64,000 nt of DNA, from NCBI GenBank assembly GCA_016713085.1, contig JADJPV010000001.1:1385001-1449000 (forward strand). Direction: 5' to 3'. This document shows, one piece after another, positions 17,283 through 26,907 of the stretch. The notes beneath the pieces were generated by a model, which was given only the letters and a program-made list of their open reading frames with translations, was not told the origin of the DNA and did not search any database. The DNA is from Chitinophagaceae bacterium (GTDB lineage: Bacteria; Bacteroidota; Bacteroidia; Chitinophagales; Chitinophagaceae). How positions within the stretch are numbered: position 1 is the first letter of the stretch; every line of letters starts with the position of its first letter. The position numbers were made by a program, and so were the translations under genes.

Positions 17283-18662
17283 ATGATCAAAGCCATTAAC
17301 GATTTTCAGAAAGTATTTTTTATTGGTGTTGCCGGAACGGGTATGAGTGCCATTGCACAGTATTTGAAAGGAGTGGGTAAAGATGTGAGTGGCAGCGACC
17401 GTTACTTTCATCCCAACGAGCCGAATGAAACAAAAGAAAAATTAGAAGCAGAAGGCATTCTCTGCTTTTTGCAAAACGGTGAAGGCATTACCAAAGAAAC
17501 GGATTTGGTTGTTGTATCAACTGCTGTTGAGGATACCGTTGAAGAAGTGATCAAAGCCAAACAGCTGAATATCCCTATCATCAAACGTGCAGAATTGTTA
17601 GCCATCATTGCAAGAAGTAAAAAAACAATTGCAGTTGGCGGCACAAGCGGCAAGTCTACAACCAGTGCTATGCTGTTTGATATACTTCAACATGCGGGGA
17701 TGGAGCCCAGTATTATCAGTGGCGCAGGATTAACCAGCATTATTAAAGAAGGAAAGATTGGCAATGCAAAAGTTGGTAAGGGTGAATGGCTTGTAATTGA
17801 AGCAGATGAAAGCGATGGATCAATTGTGAACTATACTCCTGAAATTGGTCTGCTGCTCAATATTGAAAAAGATCATAAAGAAGTAGATGCCCTGATCGAC
17901 ATCTTTCACAAATTCAAACTCAACACGAAAGAATTTTTTGTAGTGAATCAATCGCAAATAATTGCCGGGCAGTTATCACATAATCACCTGCATAATTTTT
18001 CCATTGATAAAAATGACGATGCGGCTTTTCATGCTACCGGTTTTCAGCAAAAAGGTTTCAGCATTTCTTTTCTCATCAATGGTGTTCCTTTTCAATTGAA
18101 CAGTGTTGGAAAGCATGACATGGAAAATGTACTGGCAGCTGCAGCTGTTGCCAATTTGCTTGGAGTTTCACTGGAGACTTCAGCAGAAGCAATCAAACAG
18201 TATGAAGGTATTTACCGCCGTCACCAGGTCATCGGACAAAAAAATGGAGTTTGGCTCATTGATGATTTTGCACATAACCCCGTAAAATGTGCCAGCAGTA
18301 TTGAAGCCTGTCAGCCCGTTGCCTCCAAAGTAATTGCCTGGTTTCAGCCGCATGGTTACGGCCCAACCCGTTTTTTGAAAAACGATTTTGTACATGAAAT
18401 CGCTAAAGCCCTTCGTCCGCAGGATGAAATATGGATGAGCGAAATATTTTATGTCGGTTGTACTGCTACCAAAGACATTTAAGCCAACGACCTCATACAG
18501 GAAATTGCAGCATTAGGTAAGCAGGCTTTCTTTGTTGAAAACAGGAACGATCTTGTTGCAACGATCCGTCCGCATCTTACTGAAGATTGTGTTTTATTGC
18601 TGATGGGTGCCCGTGATCCGGGCCTGGAACAGTTTGCCAAACAAGTTTGGAGTGAACTGTAA
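17283..18662 (+). CDS. Mur ligase family protein, MurC/Mpl-like (in-frame stop)
   Basis: ATP-dependent Mur ligase acting on UDP-N-acetylmuramate or a murein peptide. The N-terminal nucleotide-binding domain has FFIGVAGTGMSAIAQYL, the ATP loop is GGTSGKSTTSAM, the central domain has EADESDGSIVNY, and the C-terminal domain has LIDDFAHNPVK and WFQPHGYGPTRFL. TAA at 18480-18482 interrupts it, after which the same frame continues for 59 codons (ANDLIQEIAALGKQAFFV to a TAA at 18660) and completes the domain. TCA would restore TKDISAND. The nearby GCTAT..VGC also looks altered (Cys for Gly). The start is ATG 17283; MurC versus Mpl cannot be separated here. Confidence 0.85.
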
Positions 18663-18731
18663 TTCCTTTGCAGAAGAACTTTTCATGACCTGAATCATTT
18701 TCTGTTTTAAGCGCTGTTTGCTGAATTCATA

Positions 18732-18739
18732 TAAATTTG
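18732..18739 (+). promoter_or_regulatory. -7 box upstream of the cupin gene
   Basis: TAAATTTG fits TAnnTTTG and lies 50 bp before the ATG at 18790. No TTG is found at the expected 19-21 bp upstream, so this is a weak call. Confidence 0.4.
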
Positions 18740-18789
18740 TGTTTCCTGAAATAAGCGGGTTCCGTGTTATTTCGTTTAAAAAGTGAGAT

Positions 18790-19677
18790 ATGAAGATGAA
18801 TATTGATACGCCAATTCCTGTAGTTGACGGAACAACCATTACAAAAAAAGAGTTCACAGAAAAGTACCTGAGACCTCAGAAACCTGTTGTGCTCCGTGGC
18901 TTGTGGAAACAATACCCCGCTTATGAAAAGTGGACCATGGATTTCTTTAAGAAAACGATGGGCGAGCTTGAAGTAAATCTTTTCAGCACCAAGCAGGCCA
19001 ATCCAAGCGAAACGCTGAGTGTGCCACATGCAAAAATGAAATTCAACGAATATCTTGATCTTATAGAAAAAGAACCAACCGATCTGCGTTTGTTCTTATT
19101 TCCTGTTTTCAAACATAAACCTGAACTCACCAAGGATTTCGGTTACCCGAAAATTACCGGGCGTTATATCAAGTTGCCATTCATGTTCTTTGGCCCGAAA
19201 CATTCTGTAACACGCATGCACATGGATATTGACATGAGCAATGTGTTCTTAACTCAGTTTGCAGGCAAGCGCCGTGTAGTATTATTCCCTCCTGATCAAA
19301 GCGATTTATTATACCGTCTTCCTTTCAACGTACATGGCTTGGTTGATATTGATAAACCGGATTTTGAAACTTATCCTGCATTACAGTATGCAAAAGGATG
19401 CAGTACTATTTTAGAAACCGGCGATACACTGTTCATGCCAAGTGGTTACTGGCATCATATTGAATATACCGAAGGTGGGTTTGGTTTATCAGTACGTACA
19501 TTGGGTGCAACTGTTGGAACCATCCTAAGCGGTTTATGGAATGTTACACTCCAGCGTAAGTTTGATGATATCATGTTTAAGATCCGTGGACAGAAATGGT
19601 TCAACTATAAAAAGCAGTTAGCCATTAAACGTGGTGAAAGAGCGGTGCAGAAATTCCAGGGAACTGTATTGCAATAA
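18790..19677 (+). CDS. Cupin-like (JmjC-type) domain protein
   Basis: 295 residues related to the cupin_8/JmjC-like Fe(II) and 2-oxoglutarate hydroxylases. The HxD facial-triad part is His144-Met-Asp146 (RMHMDIDMSNVFLTQFAGKR), and the distal His is 222 or 223 (MPSGYWHHIEY). The N terminus (KPVVLRGLWKQYPAYEKWTM) is typical of these proteins. A hydroxylase acting on protein or small-molecule substrates is expected; the substrate is unknown. It stands alone between the Mur ligase and typA. Confidence 0.87.
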   Translation: MKMNIDTPIPVVDGTTITKKEFTEKYLRPQKPVVLRGLWKQYPAYEKWTMDFFKKTMGELEVNLFSTKQANPSETLSVPHAKMKFNEYLDLIEKEPTDLRLFLFPVFKHKPELTKDFGYPKITGRYIKLPFMFFGPKHSVTRMHMDIDMSNVFLTQFAGKRRVVLFPPDQSDLLYRLPFNVHGLVDIDKPDFETYPALQYAKGCSTILETGDTLFMPSGYWHHIEYTEGGFGLSVRTLGATVGTILSGLWNVTLQRKFDDIMFKIRGQKWFNYKKQLAIKRGERAVQKFQGTVLQ

Positions 19678-19685
19678 ATATTGTT

Positions 19686-19770
19686 GCCACAAAGACTGAA
19701 AGCCGCAAAGAAAAACACAGAGGAACACAAAATTTTCTTTTTCCCTTTGTGTCTTGGTGCCTTAGCGGCC
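19686..19770. repeat. Imperfect inverted repeat with cacaaagac / ggcaccaag words, no gene
   Basis: The arms (gccacaaagactgaaagcc from 19686; the reverse complement of 19742-19770 starting ggccgctaaggcaccaag) match at 19 of 29 aligned positions and share words of the type cacaaag. They enclose only about 30 bp with no ORF. It has the same architecture as the other word-repeat pairs in this window. Confidence 0.5.
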
Positions 19771-19804
19771 AAAACCATAACCGAATATTAACCTCCCTTT
19801 TCTC

Positions 19805-19834
19805 TTGCCACCCCAGTTAAATGACGTACCTTCG
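19805..19834 (+). promoter_or_regulatory. Promoter of typA
   Basis: TTG (19805-19807), a 19-bp spacer, then TACCTTCG (19827-19834), one mismatch from TAnnTTTG. A short hairpin (gccga-cttaaaa-tcggc, 19834-19850) begins at the expected transcription start. The leader to ATG 19886 is about 45 nt. Confidence 0.55.
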
Positions 19835-19885
19835 CCGACTTAAAATCGGCAGTATGGCCATTGTCATTTGCCTAACGTATTGATT

Positions 19886-21697
19886 ATGAATATTCGCAAC
19901 ATAGCAATTATTGCTCACGTAGATCATGGGAAAACAACCCTGGTAGATAAAATCTTACACGCTACCAAGGTGTTTCGTGATAATCAGGATACCGGCGAAC
20001 TGATTATGGACAGCAACGATCTCGAAAGAGAACGTGGCATTACCATCTTTTCAAAAAACGCAGCCGTAGTATATAATGGTGTAAAAATTAACGTAATCGA
20101 TACTCCCGGTCACGCCGATTTTGGTGGTGAGGTGGAACGTGTGTTGAAAATGGCCGATGGGGTGATCCTGCTGGTTGATGCGTTTGAAGGACCAATGCCT
20201 CAAACACGTTTTGTGTTGCAGAAAGCGTTGCATTTAAACCTGAAACCAATTGTGGTGATCAACAAAGTTGATAAACCCAACTGCCGTCCTGATGAAGTAC
20301 ATGATGCAGTATTCGAACTCTTCTTTAACCTTGATGCAACAGAAGAGCAGCTCGACTTTCCTACATTTTACGGTAGCGGTAAGAATGGCTGGTTCAATGA
20401 TTCATTAACTGAAATTGATAATATCTTCCCTTTACTTGATGGCATCATCAAATATGTACCTGCTCCGAAAGTAGCTGAAGGTCCGTTACAGATGCAGTTA
20501 ACATCACTTGATTATTCTTCCTTCCTCGGTCGTATTGCAATTGGCAAAGTAAGCCGTGGTGTAATTAAAGAAAATCAGCAGGTGGCATTGATGCAGGCCG
20601 ATGGAACAATCAGGAAACTGAAAGTGAAAGAGCTGTATGTGTTTGAAGGAATGGGTAAGAAAAAAGTAACCGAAGTAATAGCCGGTGATCTTTGCGCCGT
20701 GGTCGGTATCGAAGATTTTAATATCGGTGATACGATCGCTGATGCAGAAACACCCGAAGCACTACCGGTGATCAGTGTGGATGAACCAACAATGAACATG
20801 CTGTTCAGCGTAAACAACTCTCCGTTCTTTGGTAAAGACGGAAAATTTGTAACCAGTCGCCATTTGCGTGACAGGTTAATGAAAGAAACTGAAAAGAATC
20901 TTGCACTCCGTGTAACTGATAGTGAAGATGGTGATAGCTTGATGGTGTATGGCCGTGGTATCCTTCACCTTGGTATCTTAATTGAAACCATGCGCAGGGA
21001 AGGATATGAATTAACTGTTGGTCAGCCGCAGGTAATTACCAAAGAAGTAGATGGTAAGAAATGTGAGCCTTATGAAATACTGGTGGTAGATGTACCGCAG
21101 GAATTTGCAAGTAAAGTAATTGATCTTGTTACACGCCGTAAAGGTGAAATGCTGATCATGGAAACTAAAGGCGAAATGCAGCATTTGGAATTTGAAATTC
21201 CTTCAAGAGGTTTGATTGGTTTGCGTACACAGATGCTTACTGCCACAACAGGTGAAGCAGTAATGGCACACCGTTTCAATGAATACAAACCATGGAAAGG
21301 AAATATACCCGGAAGAAATAATGGAGTGTTGATTTCAAAAAACACTGCGAAAACAACCGGTTACTCTATTGATAAATTACAGGACCGTGGTACTTTCTTT
21401 GTTGATCCTGCTGAAGAAGTTTATGCAGGACAGATCATTGCAGAAAATATTAAACCGGGTGATCTGATTGTAAACGCAACAGAACCAAAGAAATTAACCA
21501 ACCATCGTGCAAGCGGAACAGATGATGCAACACGTATGGCTCCAAAAACTTTGATGACGCTTGAAGAGTGTATGGAGTACATTAAGTTTGATGAGTGTAT
21601 TGAAGTTACGCCTAACAATATCCGTATGCGTAAAGTGATATTGGATGAAGATGAAAGAAAGAAACAATCGAAATCAATGAGTGCGCAAATGTCGTAA
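19886..21697 (+). CDS. typA: Translational GTPase TypA/BipA
   Basis: 603 residues from ATG 19886; an upstream in-frame start at 19868 would add six unrelated residues. G motifs are IAIIAHVDHGKTTLVD (P-loop), RGITIFSKNA (G2), DTPGHADFGGEVER (G3) and VINKVDKPNCRPDE (G4). The EF-G-like domains and the BipA-specific C terminus follow (EIPSRGLIGLRTQMLTATTG, NHRASGTDDATRMAP). It is a ribosome-binding GTPase involved in 50S assembly and stress adaptation. It is transcribed alone, with a promoter at 19805-19834 and a terminator at 21718-21748. Confidence 0.97.
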   Translation: MNIRNIAIIAHVDHGKTTLVDKILHATKVFRDNQDTGELIMDSNDLERERGITIFSKNAAVVYNGVKINVIDTPGHADFGGEVERVLKMADGVILLVDAFEGPMPQTRFVLQKALHLNLKPIVVINKVDKPNCRPDEVHDAVFELFFNLDATEEQLDFPTFYGSGKNGWFNDSLTEIDNIFPLLDGIIKYVPAPKVAEGPLQMQLTSLDYSSFLGRIAIGKVSRGVIKENQQVALMQADGTIRKLKVKELYVFEGMGKKKVTEVIAGDLCAVVGIEDFNIGDTIADAETPEALPVISVDEPTMNMLFSVNNSPFFGKDGKFVTSRHLRDRLMKETEKNLALRVTDSEDGDSLMVYGRGILHLGILIETMRREGYELTVGQPQVITKEVDGKKCEPYEILVVDVPQEFASKVIDLVTRRKGEMLIMETKGEMQHLEFEIPSRGLIGLRTQMLTATTGEAVMAHRFNEYKPWKGNIPGRNNGVLISKNTAKTTGYSIDKLQDRGTFFVDPAEEVYAGQIIAENIKPGDLIVNATEPKKLTNHRASGTDDATRMAPKTLMTLEECMEYIKFDECIEVTPNNIRMRKVILDEDERKKQSKSMSAQMS

Positions 21698-21717
21698 GCA
21701 TTAAAAAGAAATAGTAA

Positions 21718-21748
21718 AGCCCCGATGTTTTAGTCGGGGCTTTTTTTT
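21718..21748 (+). terminator. Rho-independent terminator of typA
   Basis: Stem agccccga / tcggggct with an 8-nt loop, followed by a run of eight T (21741-21748), 20 bp after the typA stop. Confidence 0.9.
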
Positions 21749-21806
21749 ATTTACATAACATCTGGCTCTCCATGAATCTCGGCATCTCCTTTCCTCTGTG
21801 TTAAAC

Positions 21807-24233
21807 TTATTTAATCTCTACCTTCTTCACACCCTTGCTCCACATAAACATGGGCACATGAACCAGGTCTTCATGCTGCATCCATTTGATGAAAGGTTTT
21901 CCATCAATCAACACCTGTTTGGCAGCTGCTATTCCATGCACATATAATTCAATTTCCCTTTGCTGAGGCTTGCCTTTGTACTGGCCATTATTACTGTTGA
22001 TGGTGAAACTTACTTTCCCATCTTTTGCTGAAGTAAAAAAGCGGATCAGTTCAAACTGATTTTTTTCATTGGCTTTATTGGTTGTTCCATCATCTTCATA
22101 CATCAACGCCAGCTGATTGCCTTCTGCTGCATAATAATGAAGAATGATTTTGTCTTTTGGATAATTTGCCGTGTTATCAAATAATGGTTTCATTGGTAAT
22201 ACAGATCCGGCTTTTACAAATACAGGAATACTTTCTGCATTCACATCCACTTCAATCCATTCTCCACCTGTTCTTTTTTCTGTTGGGTTCCAGAAATCAT
22301 ACCACTGCCCTTTTGGTAAATATAATTTACGTTTGGTTGCACCTTTTTCCAACACAGGTGCAATCAGCAAAGCATCGCCAAACATATACTGATCATTCGC
22401 TTTATAAAGATTACTGTCTGTATGATCATTGTAAAACATGGGCCGAACAAATGGAGCACCTTTCGTTGCAGCATCATAAGCAAGCGTATACACATAAGGC
22501 ATCAGCTGATAACGAAGCTGAACAAATTTTCGTAAAATACTTTTATCCGGTTCATCATAAAACACAGGTTCACTTTCAATACTTGCTGTTGTTGCTTCGG
22601 GTGCATTCACACTTCCATGCGGACGGAAGATGGGTGTAAACACTGCCATCTGTAACCAGCGCCTGTACAATTCAGGATCACGCTGACCCATTGCAAAACC
22701 ACCTGCATCACTATGCATGGTTGGCACGCCGCTCAAAGCCATGCTCTGCATAATGGGCAACTGTGCACGGAAACCGTTCCAGCTTCTGCCTACATCACCA
22801 CTCCATGGAAACGAACCATAGCGCCATGTACCGGCAAAGCCACTTCTGTTTAAATGAAACAATCTTTCGTTAGGATAATTCTTTCCATACTTTTCAAACA
22901 GCATCTGGCTCCATACATGGCCGTACATATTATGTACTTCATCTGCACTGAATAATCGTTTTTGTCCGAGGTCTTTTAAATTATGATACACATAGTTGGG
23001 ATGTTTCTCCGGTTCACCCAAATCGCCCCACCAGCCGGCAACTCCTTTTTTAATTTGTGCATCATACTTACTCCAGAACCAGTCTTTGGTTTTGTTTTGA
23101 AAAATATCGAGCAGCCCGGTATGACCAAAATAAAATTCTTTGATGCCGACAGTATCTCCATTTTTATCAACAGCATTCAGTTTGTTTTGCTGTGAGTATT
23201 TGTAATTGAATGATTCAGACAAAACAAAAGGCTCTGTAATTAAAATAGTTTTAATATTTTGTTTTTTGAGATCAGCAATCATTTTTTCGGGTTGAGGAAA
23301 CCGTTGTTTGTTCCAGTCGAGATTACCGATGTTCCATGCTCCATGCACTGCATCACCAAACCAGAACAGGTCAATGATCACCGCATCAAAGGGAAATTTC
23401 TGATCTTTCATTTTTTGTGCAATGTTCATTACTTCATCCTGTGTTCTGTACCCAAAACGGCTCATGAAATTTCCCATGGCCCATCTCGGCGGCATGGGCA
23501 TACGACCAACAAGAGATGTAAATTTTTGAATAAGATCACCTGCATTGTTTCCAAAAAAAGTATAGAATTGCAGCTTACCTGCTTTCAATCCAACTTCAAT
23601 TGTTTTTTCTTTTGTTTTTTCAACATCTAAAAACCCTTTGGAAGGATTATCAATAAACAATGCATACCCATTACTTGATTGCAGAAACGGAACTGAATAA
23701 TTCAGATTTTCTGCATTGCTGCTGTAGCCATATTGCGGATTATTGTTCAGTTCAACTCTATATCCTTTTTTATTCAGCGGAATAGACCGTGATCCACTGC
23801 CAAAAAACTGTTCGCCGGGATCAACAGAAAACTGCAGCACATGGTATTCATTTTTTAACTCGTACCCGGTAAAAGCAAAACCACGGTCTTGATTCGTATA
23901 AAAAACCTGGATTGGATCTTTTTCAACGGTAATAACTGTTGTTCCGAATAACAGTTGTAAAGAAGAGGTCGCATTTTTCAGCAATTTTATTCCTCCGGCA
24001 ACAGGCTGAAGAATCACCGCATTGCTTACCTGCTCCCCTTTATATTCATTTGCTTCAAAAGTGGTTTGTAAAATTCCATTGGGGTAAGCCTGAAAAATAA
24101 GTCGCCCTGTTGTGGTGGCAATTACCGCTTTTCCCGTTTCGGTTTTAAAATTTTTATAGGCTCCCAAACCTTGCTGGGCGCTCAGGCACAGGCTTTGCAG
24201 GGACAAAAGCAACAGAAAAAAGCTGCGGACCAT
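21807..24233 (-). CDS. Glycoside hydrolase family 31 protein
   Basis: 808 residues from ATG 24233 with signal peptide VRSFFLLLLSLQSLCLSAQQ; the open frame to 24362 has no signal-like start. An N-terminal galactose-mutarotase-like domain precedes the GH31 barrel: MPPRWAMGNFMSRFGYRTQD, PFDAVIIDLFWFGDAVHGAW, nucleophile region GVAGWWGDLGEPEKHP, acid/base region and HSDAGGFAMGQRDPELYRRW, then IFRPHG and C-terminal beta domains. WWGDLGEPE is seen in GH31 members with alpha-glucosyltransferase activity, so an alpha-glucosidase or 4-alpha-glucosyltransferase working in the periplasm is expected. Confidence 0.93.
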   Translation of the reverse strand: MVRSFFLLLLSLQSLCLSAQQGLGAYKNFKTETGKAVIATTTGRLIFQAYPNGILQTTFEANEYKGEQVSNAVILQPVAGGIKLLKNATSSLQLLFGTTVITVEKDPIQVFYTNQDRGFAFTGYELKNEYHVLQFSVDPGEQFFGSGSRSIPLNKKGYRVELNNNPQYGYSSNAENLNYSVPFLQSSNGYALFIDNPSKGFLDVEKTKEKTIEVGLKAGKLQFYTFFGNNAGDLIQKFTSLVGRMPMPPRWAMGNFMSRFGYRTQDEVMNIAQKMKDQKFPFDAVIIDLFWFGDAVHGAWNIGNLDWNKQRFPQPEKMIADLKKQNIKTILITEPFVLSESFNYKYSQQNKLNAVDKNGDTVGIKEFYFGHTGLLDIFQNKTKDWFWSKYDAQIKKGVAGWWGDLGEPEKHPNYVYHNLKDLGQKRLFSADEVHNMYGHVWSQMLFEKYGKNYPNERLFHLNRSGFAGTWRYGSFPWSGDVGRSWNGFRAQLPIMQSMALSGVPTMHSDAGGFAMGQRDPELYRRWLQMAVFTPIFRPHGSVNAPEATTASIESEPVFYDEPDKSILRKFVQLRYQLMPYVYTLAYDAATKGAPFVRPMFYNDHTDSNLYKANDQYMFGDALLIAPVLEKGATKRKLYLPKGQWYDFWNPTEKRTGGEWIEVDVNAESIPVFVKAGSVLPMKPLFDNTANYPKDKIILHYYAAEGNQLALMYEDDGTTNKANEKNQFELIRFFTSAKDGKVSFTINSNNGQYKGKPQQREIELYVHGIAAAKQVLIDGKPFIKWMQHEDLVHVPMFMWSKGVKKVEIK

Positions 24234-24236
24234 AAG

Positions 24237-24290
24237 AAAACTGATTTGTTTCGAAGCTACTTCAACAACAGCTAATAATAAAATCAGTTT
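24237..24290. promoter_or_regulatory. Inverted repeat upstream of the GH31 gene
   Basis: A perfect 10-bp inverted repeat (aaactgattt at 24238-24247 and aaatcagttt at 24281-24290) lies 4 bp before the GH31 start in the divergent region. It could be an operator or a leader hairpin. No partner regulator lies nearby. Confidence 0.35.
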
Positions 24291-24402
24291 CCGGTGGTTT
24301 GCGGTAATGTCATTGCCGCGCAGGCATGCTTTGCCACAGGTAAAAACAATCAGAATGAACACACGAAATCACTTAACTTGCAGCCCTTGAATTAAAACAT
24401 TT

Positions 24403-24993
24403 ATGGAATACGGAAAATTAATCGCAGTAACCGGAATGCCCGGTTTATATGAATTAGTAAGCAGCAAAACAGATGGTGCAATTGTTCGTTCATTAGACGA
24501 CAACTCCACCAAGTTTGCATCAACACGTCAGCACCAGTTTTCACACCTCGAAAGTATTGAAGTATACACTGTTCGTGACAATGTGAATCTAACAGACATC
24601 TTAAAGGCAATGGAAACAGTAGGCGGAAAACTGCCTGATGAAAAAGATGCCAAAGCCATTAAAGCATATTTTGAAAAAGTATACCCCGACCTGGATTTTG
24701 AACGTGTGTACACCAGCGATATGAAGAAGATGGTGAAATGGTTCAGCATCATTAAAGCAAAAGACATTGAAATAAAATTAACGGAACAGCCTGAGGAAGA
24801 AGTTTCTGAAGTAGAAGAAAAAGCTGAGCCGGTTAAGAAAAAAGTAAAAGCTGAACCTGTTGCTGAAGAAAAGCCTGTAAAAAAAGCTGCACAGCCGAAA
24901 GCTGCTAAAAAAGAAGAGCCTAAGACTGAAAAAAAGGCAGCAGAAGAAGCACCAAAAAAGAAGGCTGCTCCGAAAAAGAAAAAAGAAGATTAA
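24403..24993 (+). CDS. DUF5606 family protein with a Lys/Ala-rich tail
   Basis: 196 residues. The first 125 match DUF5606, a Bacteroidota-specific family: KLIAVTGMPGLYELVSSKTD, GAIVRSLDDNSTKFASTRQH, LESIEVYTVRDNVNL and YPDLDFERVYTSDMKKMVKW. From about residue 130 the protein is a low-complexity Lys/Ala/Glu/Pro tail (EPVKKKVKAEPVAEEKPVKK and on), like histone H1-type tails that bind nucleic acids or ribosomal RNA. The function of the family is unknown. It is divergent from GH31 and followed by an inverted repeat (25016-25089). Confidence 0.88.
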   Translation: MEYGKLIAVTGMPGLYELVSSKTDGAIVRSLDDNSTKFASTRQHQFSHLESIEVYTVRDNVNLTDILKAMETVGGKLPDEKDAKAIKAYFEKVYPDLDFERVYTSDMKKMVKWFSIIKAKDIEIKLTEQPEEEVSEVEEKAEPVKKKVKAEPVAEEKPVKKAAQPKAAKKEEPKTEKKAAEEAPKKKAAPKKKKED

Positions 24994-25015
24994 GAAATAG
25001 AATTATAGAAATCGG

Positions 25016-25089
25016 TTGCCGGTAAGGCGGAAAGACGTGAAGTACCTTTTTGAATCATACTTCTTCCCGTCTTAACGGCTTCCCGGCAA
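25016..25089. repeat. Imperfect inverted repeat with aagacg / aagccg words
   Basis: The left arm (25016-25044, starting ttgccggtaaggcgg) and the reverse complement of the right arm (25058-25089, starting ttgccgggaagccgt) match over about 30 positions with few differences. The loop is about 13 nt. It lies between the DUF5606 stop and the M3 peptidase start and could act as a terminator-like hairpin; there is no T run. Confidence 0.6.
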
Positions 25090-25118
25090 TTTCAATTAAA
25101 GACTTTTAAATTATCGTT

Positions 25119-26837
25119 ATGCTGAGTGCAGATATTCATCCCATTGAACGGAAATTCTTACCAAAAGATTTTGCAATCACAACATGGGAAGCAATTGAAA
25201 TGTATTTTAAAACATTACTCGACCGTACAATTAATAACAAACAGGATCTTGAACAATGGCTGAAAGACAGCAGTGAGCTGGAAGCCGTTGTAAGCGAAGA
25301 AGCCTGCTGGCGGCAGGTTCGCATGACCTGCGATACTGAAAACAAAGAACTGGAAGAGGCCTTCAATTATTTTTACATGGAGATTGCGCCAAAGATGCAA
25401 CCCTATGCAGATAAACTAAACCGAAAGTTGGTTGATTGCCCTTTTACAAAAGAACTCGATTCAGAAAAATATTTTACGTACCTGCGTTCCATTAAAAAAA
25501 GTATTGAACTGTTTCGTGAAGCAAATATTCCCATCACATCTGAGTTAAATGTAATGCAGCAGCAGTTTGGCCAGATTGCAGGAAAGATGACTGTGGAAGT
25601 AAATGGAAAAGAATACACGTTGCAACAGGCTGGAAAATTTTTAGAAAGTCCGGATCGTAAACTGCGTGAAGAAGTATATCTCAAAGTGCAGACCCGTCGC
25701 TACCAGGATAGAGATGCACTAAACGAGCTCTTTAATAAACTGGTTGAGAAACGTCACCAGATTGCATTAAACGCAGACTTCAGTAACTACCGTGATTACA
25801 AATTTAAAGAACTGGGTCGCTTTGATTATACCACACAGGATTGTATCAATTTTCATGAAGCAGTGAAGCTGCATGTTGTCCCTTTGGTGAAAATTATTTA
25901 CGAAGAACAACGCAAAGCAATAGGAGTCGATGTATTACGTCCATGGGATATGGATGCGGAACCGGAAGGCATTCAACCATTGCAACCATTCAGCAATGGA
26001 AAAGAATTGACAGAAAAAACGATTGAATGTTTTGAACAGCTCAATCCGTTCTTTGCTGATTGTTTAAAGAAGATGGCAGAACTGAAACGTTTTGATCTTG
26101 ACAGCCGGAAAGGAAAAGCACCTGGAGGTTACAATATGCCCTTAGCAGAAACTGGTGCTCCATTTATTTTTATGAATGCTGCCGGAACATTGGATGATGT
26201 TACAACCATGGTGCATGAAGGTGGTCATGCCATTCATTCTTTTCTTACACATCATTTAGAACTGACCGGTTTTAAAGAATACGGTGCTGAGATAGCTGAA
26301 GTGGCCAGTATGTCGATGGAACTTTTCAGTATGGAGCATTGGGATATTTTCTTTAAAGATGCAGATGAATTACGAAGGGCGAAATTCAAACAGTTAGAAC
26401 GTGTGCTTACCATTTTACCATGGATTGCACGGATTGATGCATTTCAGCACTGGATCTATGAAAACCCGGCACATACAGTTGAAGAAAGAGGGGCGAAGTG
26501 GTTGTCATTGGGCAATGAATACAGCACAGGTATGATTGATTATAGCGGACTGGAACAATTCCGTCCATATGAATGGCAGCGTCAACTGCATTTATTTGAA
26601 GTGCCGTTTTATTATATCGAATATGGTATTGCCCAGCTCGGTGCAATTGGCTTGTGGATGCAGTTCAAACAGGACCAGCAAAACGCTCTGAACAATTATA
26701 TCAATGCGTTAAGTTTAGGGGGAACCAAAACACTGCCGAACCTCTATGAAGCAGCGGGGTTGCGATTTGACTTTTCGCCGAACTATATTAAAACCCTGAT
26801 GGATTTTACAAAAACAGAGATGGATAACCTGAATTAA
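25119..26837 (+). CDS. M3 family oligoendopeptidase
   Basis: 572 residues. The zinc site is complete: TMVHEGGHAIHSFLTHHL (HExxH-type, with Gly in third place as in the M3 oligoendopeptidase F group) and downstream EIAEVASMSMELF with the third ligand Glu. The tail (FSPNYIKTLMDFTKTEMDNL) is typical. It has no signal peptide, so it probably degrades oligopeptides in the cytoplasm. Transcription is single-gene, ending at the hairpin 26872-26906. Confidence 0.94.
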   Translation: MLSADIHPIERKFLPKDFAITTWEAIEMYFKTLLDRTINNKQDLEQWLKDSSELEAVVSEEACWRQVRMTCDTENKELEEAFNYFYMEIAPKMQPYADKLNRKLVDCPFTKELDSEKYFTYLRSIKKSIELFREANIPITSELNVMQQQFGQIAGKMTVEVNGKEYTLQQAGKFLESPDRKLREEVYLKVQTRRYQDRDALNELFNKLVEKRHQIALNADFSNYRDYKFKELGRFDYTTQDCINFHEAVKLHVVPLVKIIYEEQRKAIGVDVLRPWDMDAEPEGIQPLQPFSNGKELTEKTIECFEQLNPFFADCLKKMAELKRFDLDSRKGKAPGGYNMPLAETGAPFIFMNAAGTLDDVTTMVHEGGHAIHSFLTHHLELTGFKEYGAEIAEVASMSMELFSMEHWDIFFKDADELRRAKFKQLERVLTILPWIARIDAFQHWIYENPAHTVEERGAKWLSLGNEYSTGMIDYSGLEQFRPYEWQRQLHLFEVPFYYIEYGIAQLGAIGLWMQFKQDQQNALNNYINALSLGGTKTLPNLYEAAGLRFDFSPNYIKTLMDFTKTEMDNLN

Positions 26838-26871
26838 ACGATATTTGTACTGCTAAATCAGAACATTAATC

Positions 26872-26906
26872 ATGCCTTCCCGTATCTACGGGAGGGCATC
26901 TTTTTA
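26872..26906 (+). terminator. Rho-independent terminator of the M3 peptidase gene
   Basis: Stem atgccttcccgt / acgggagggcat with a 4-nt loop (one mismatch) followed by CTTTTT, 35 bp past the stop codon. Confidence 0.85.
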
Positions 26907-26907
26907 A

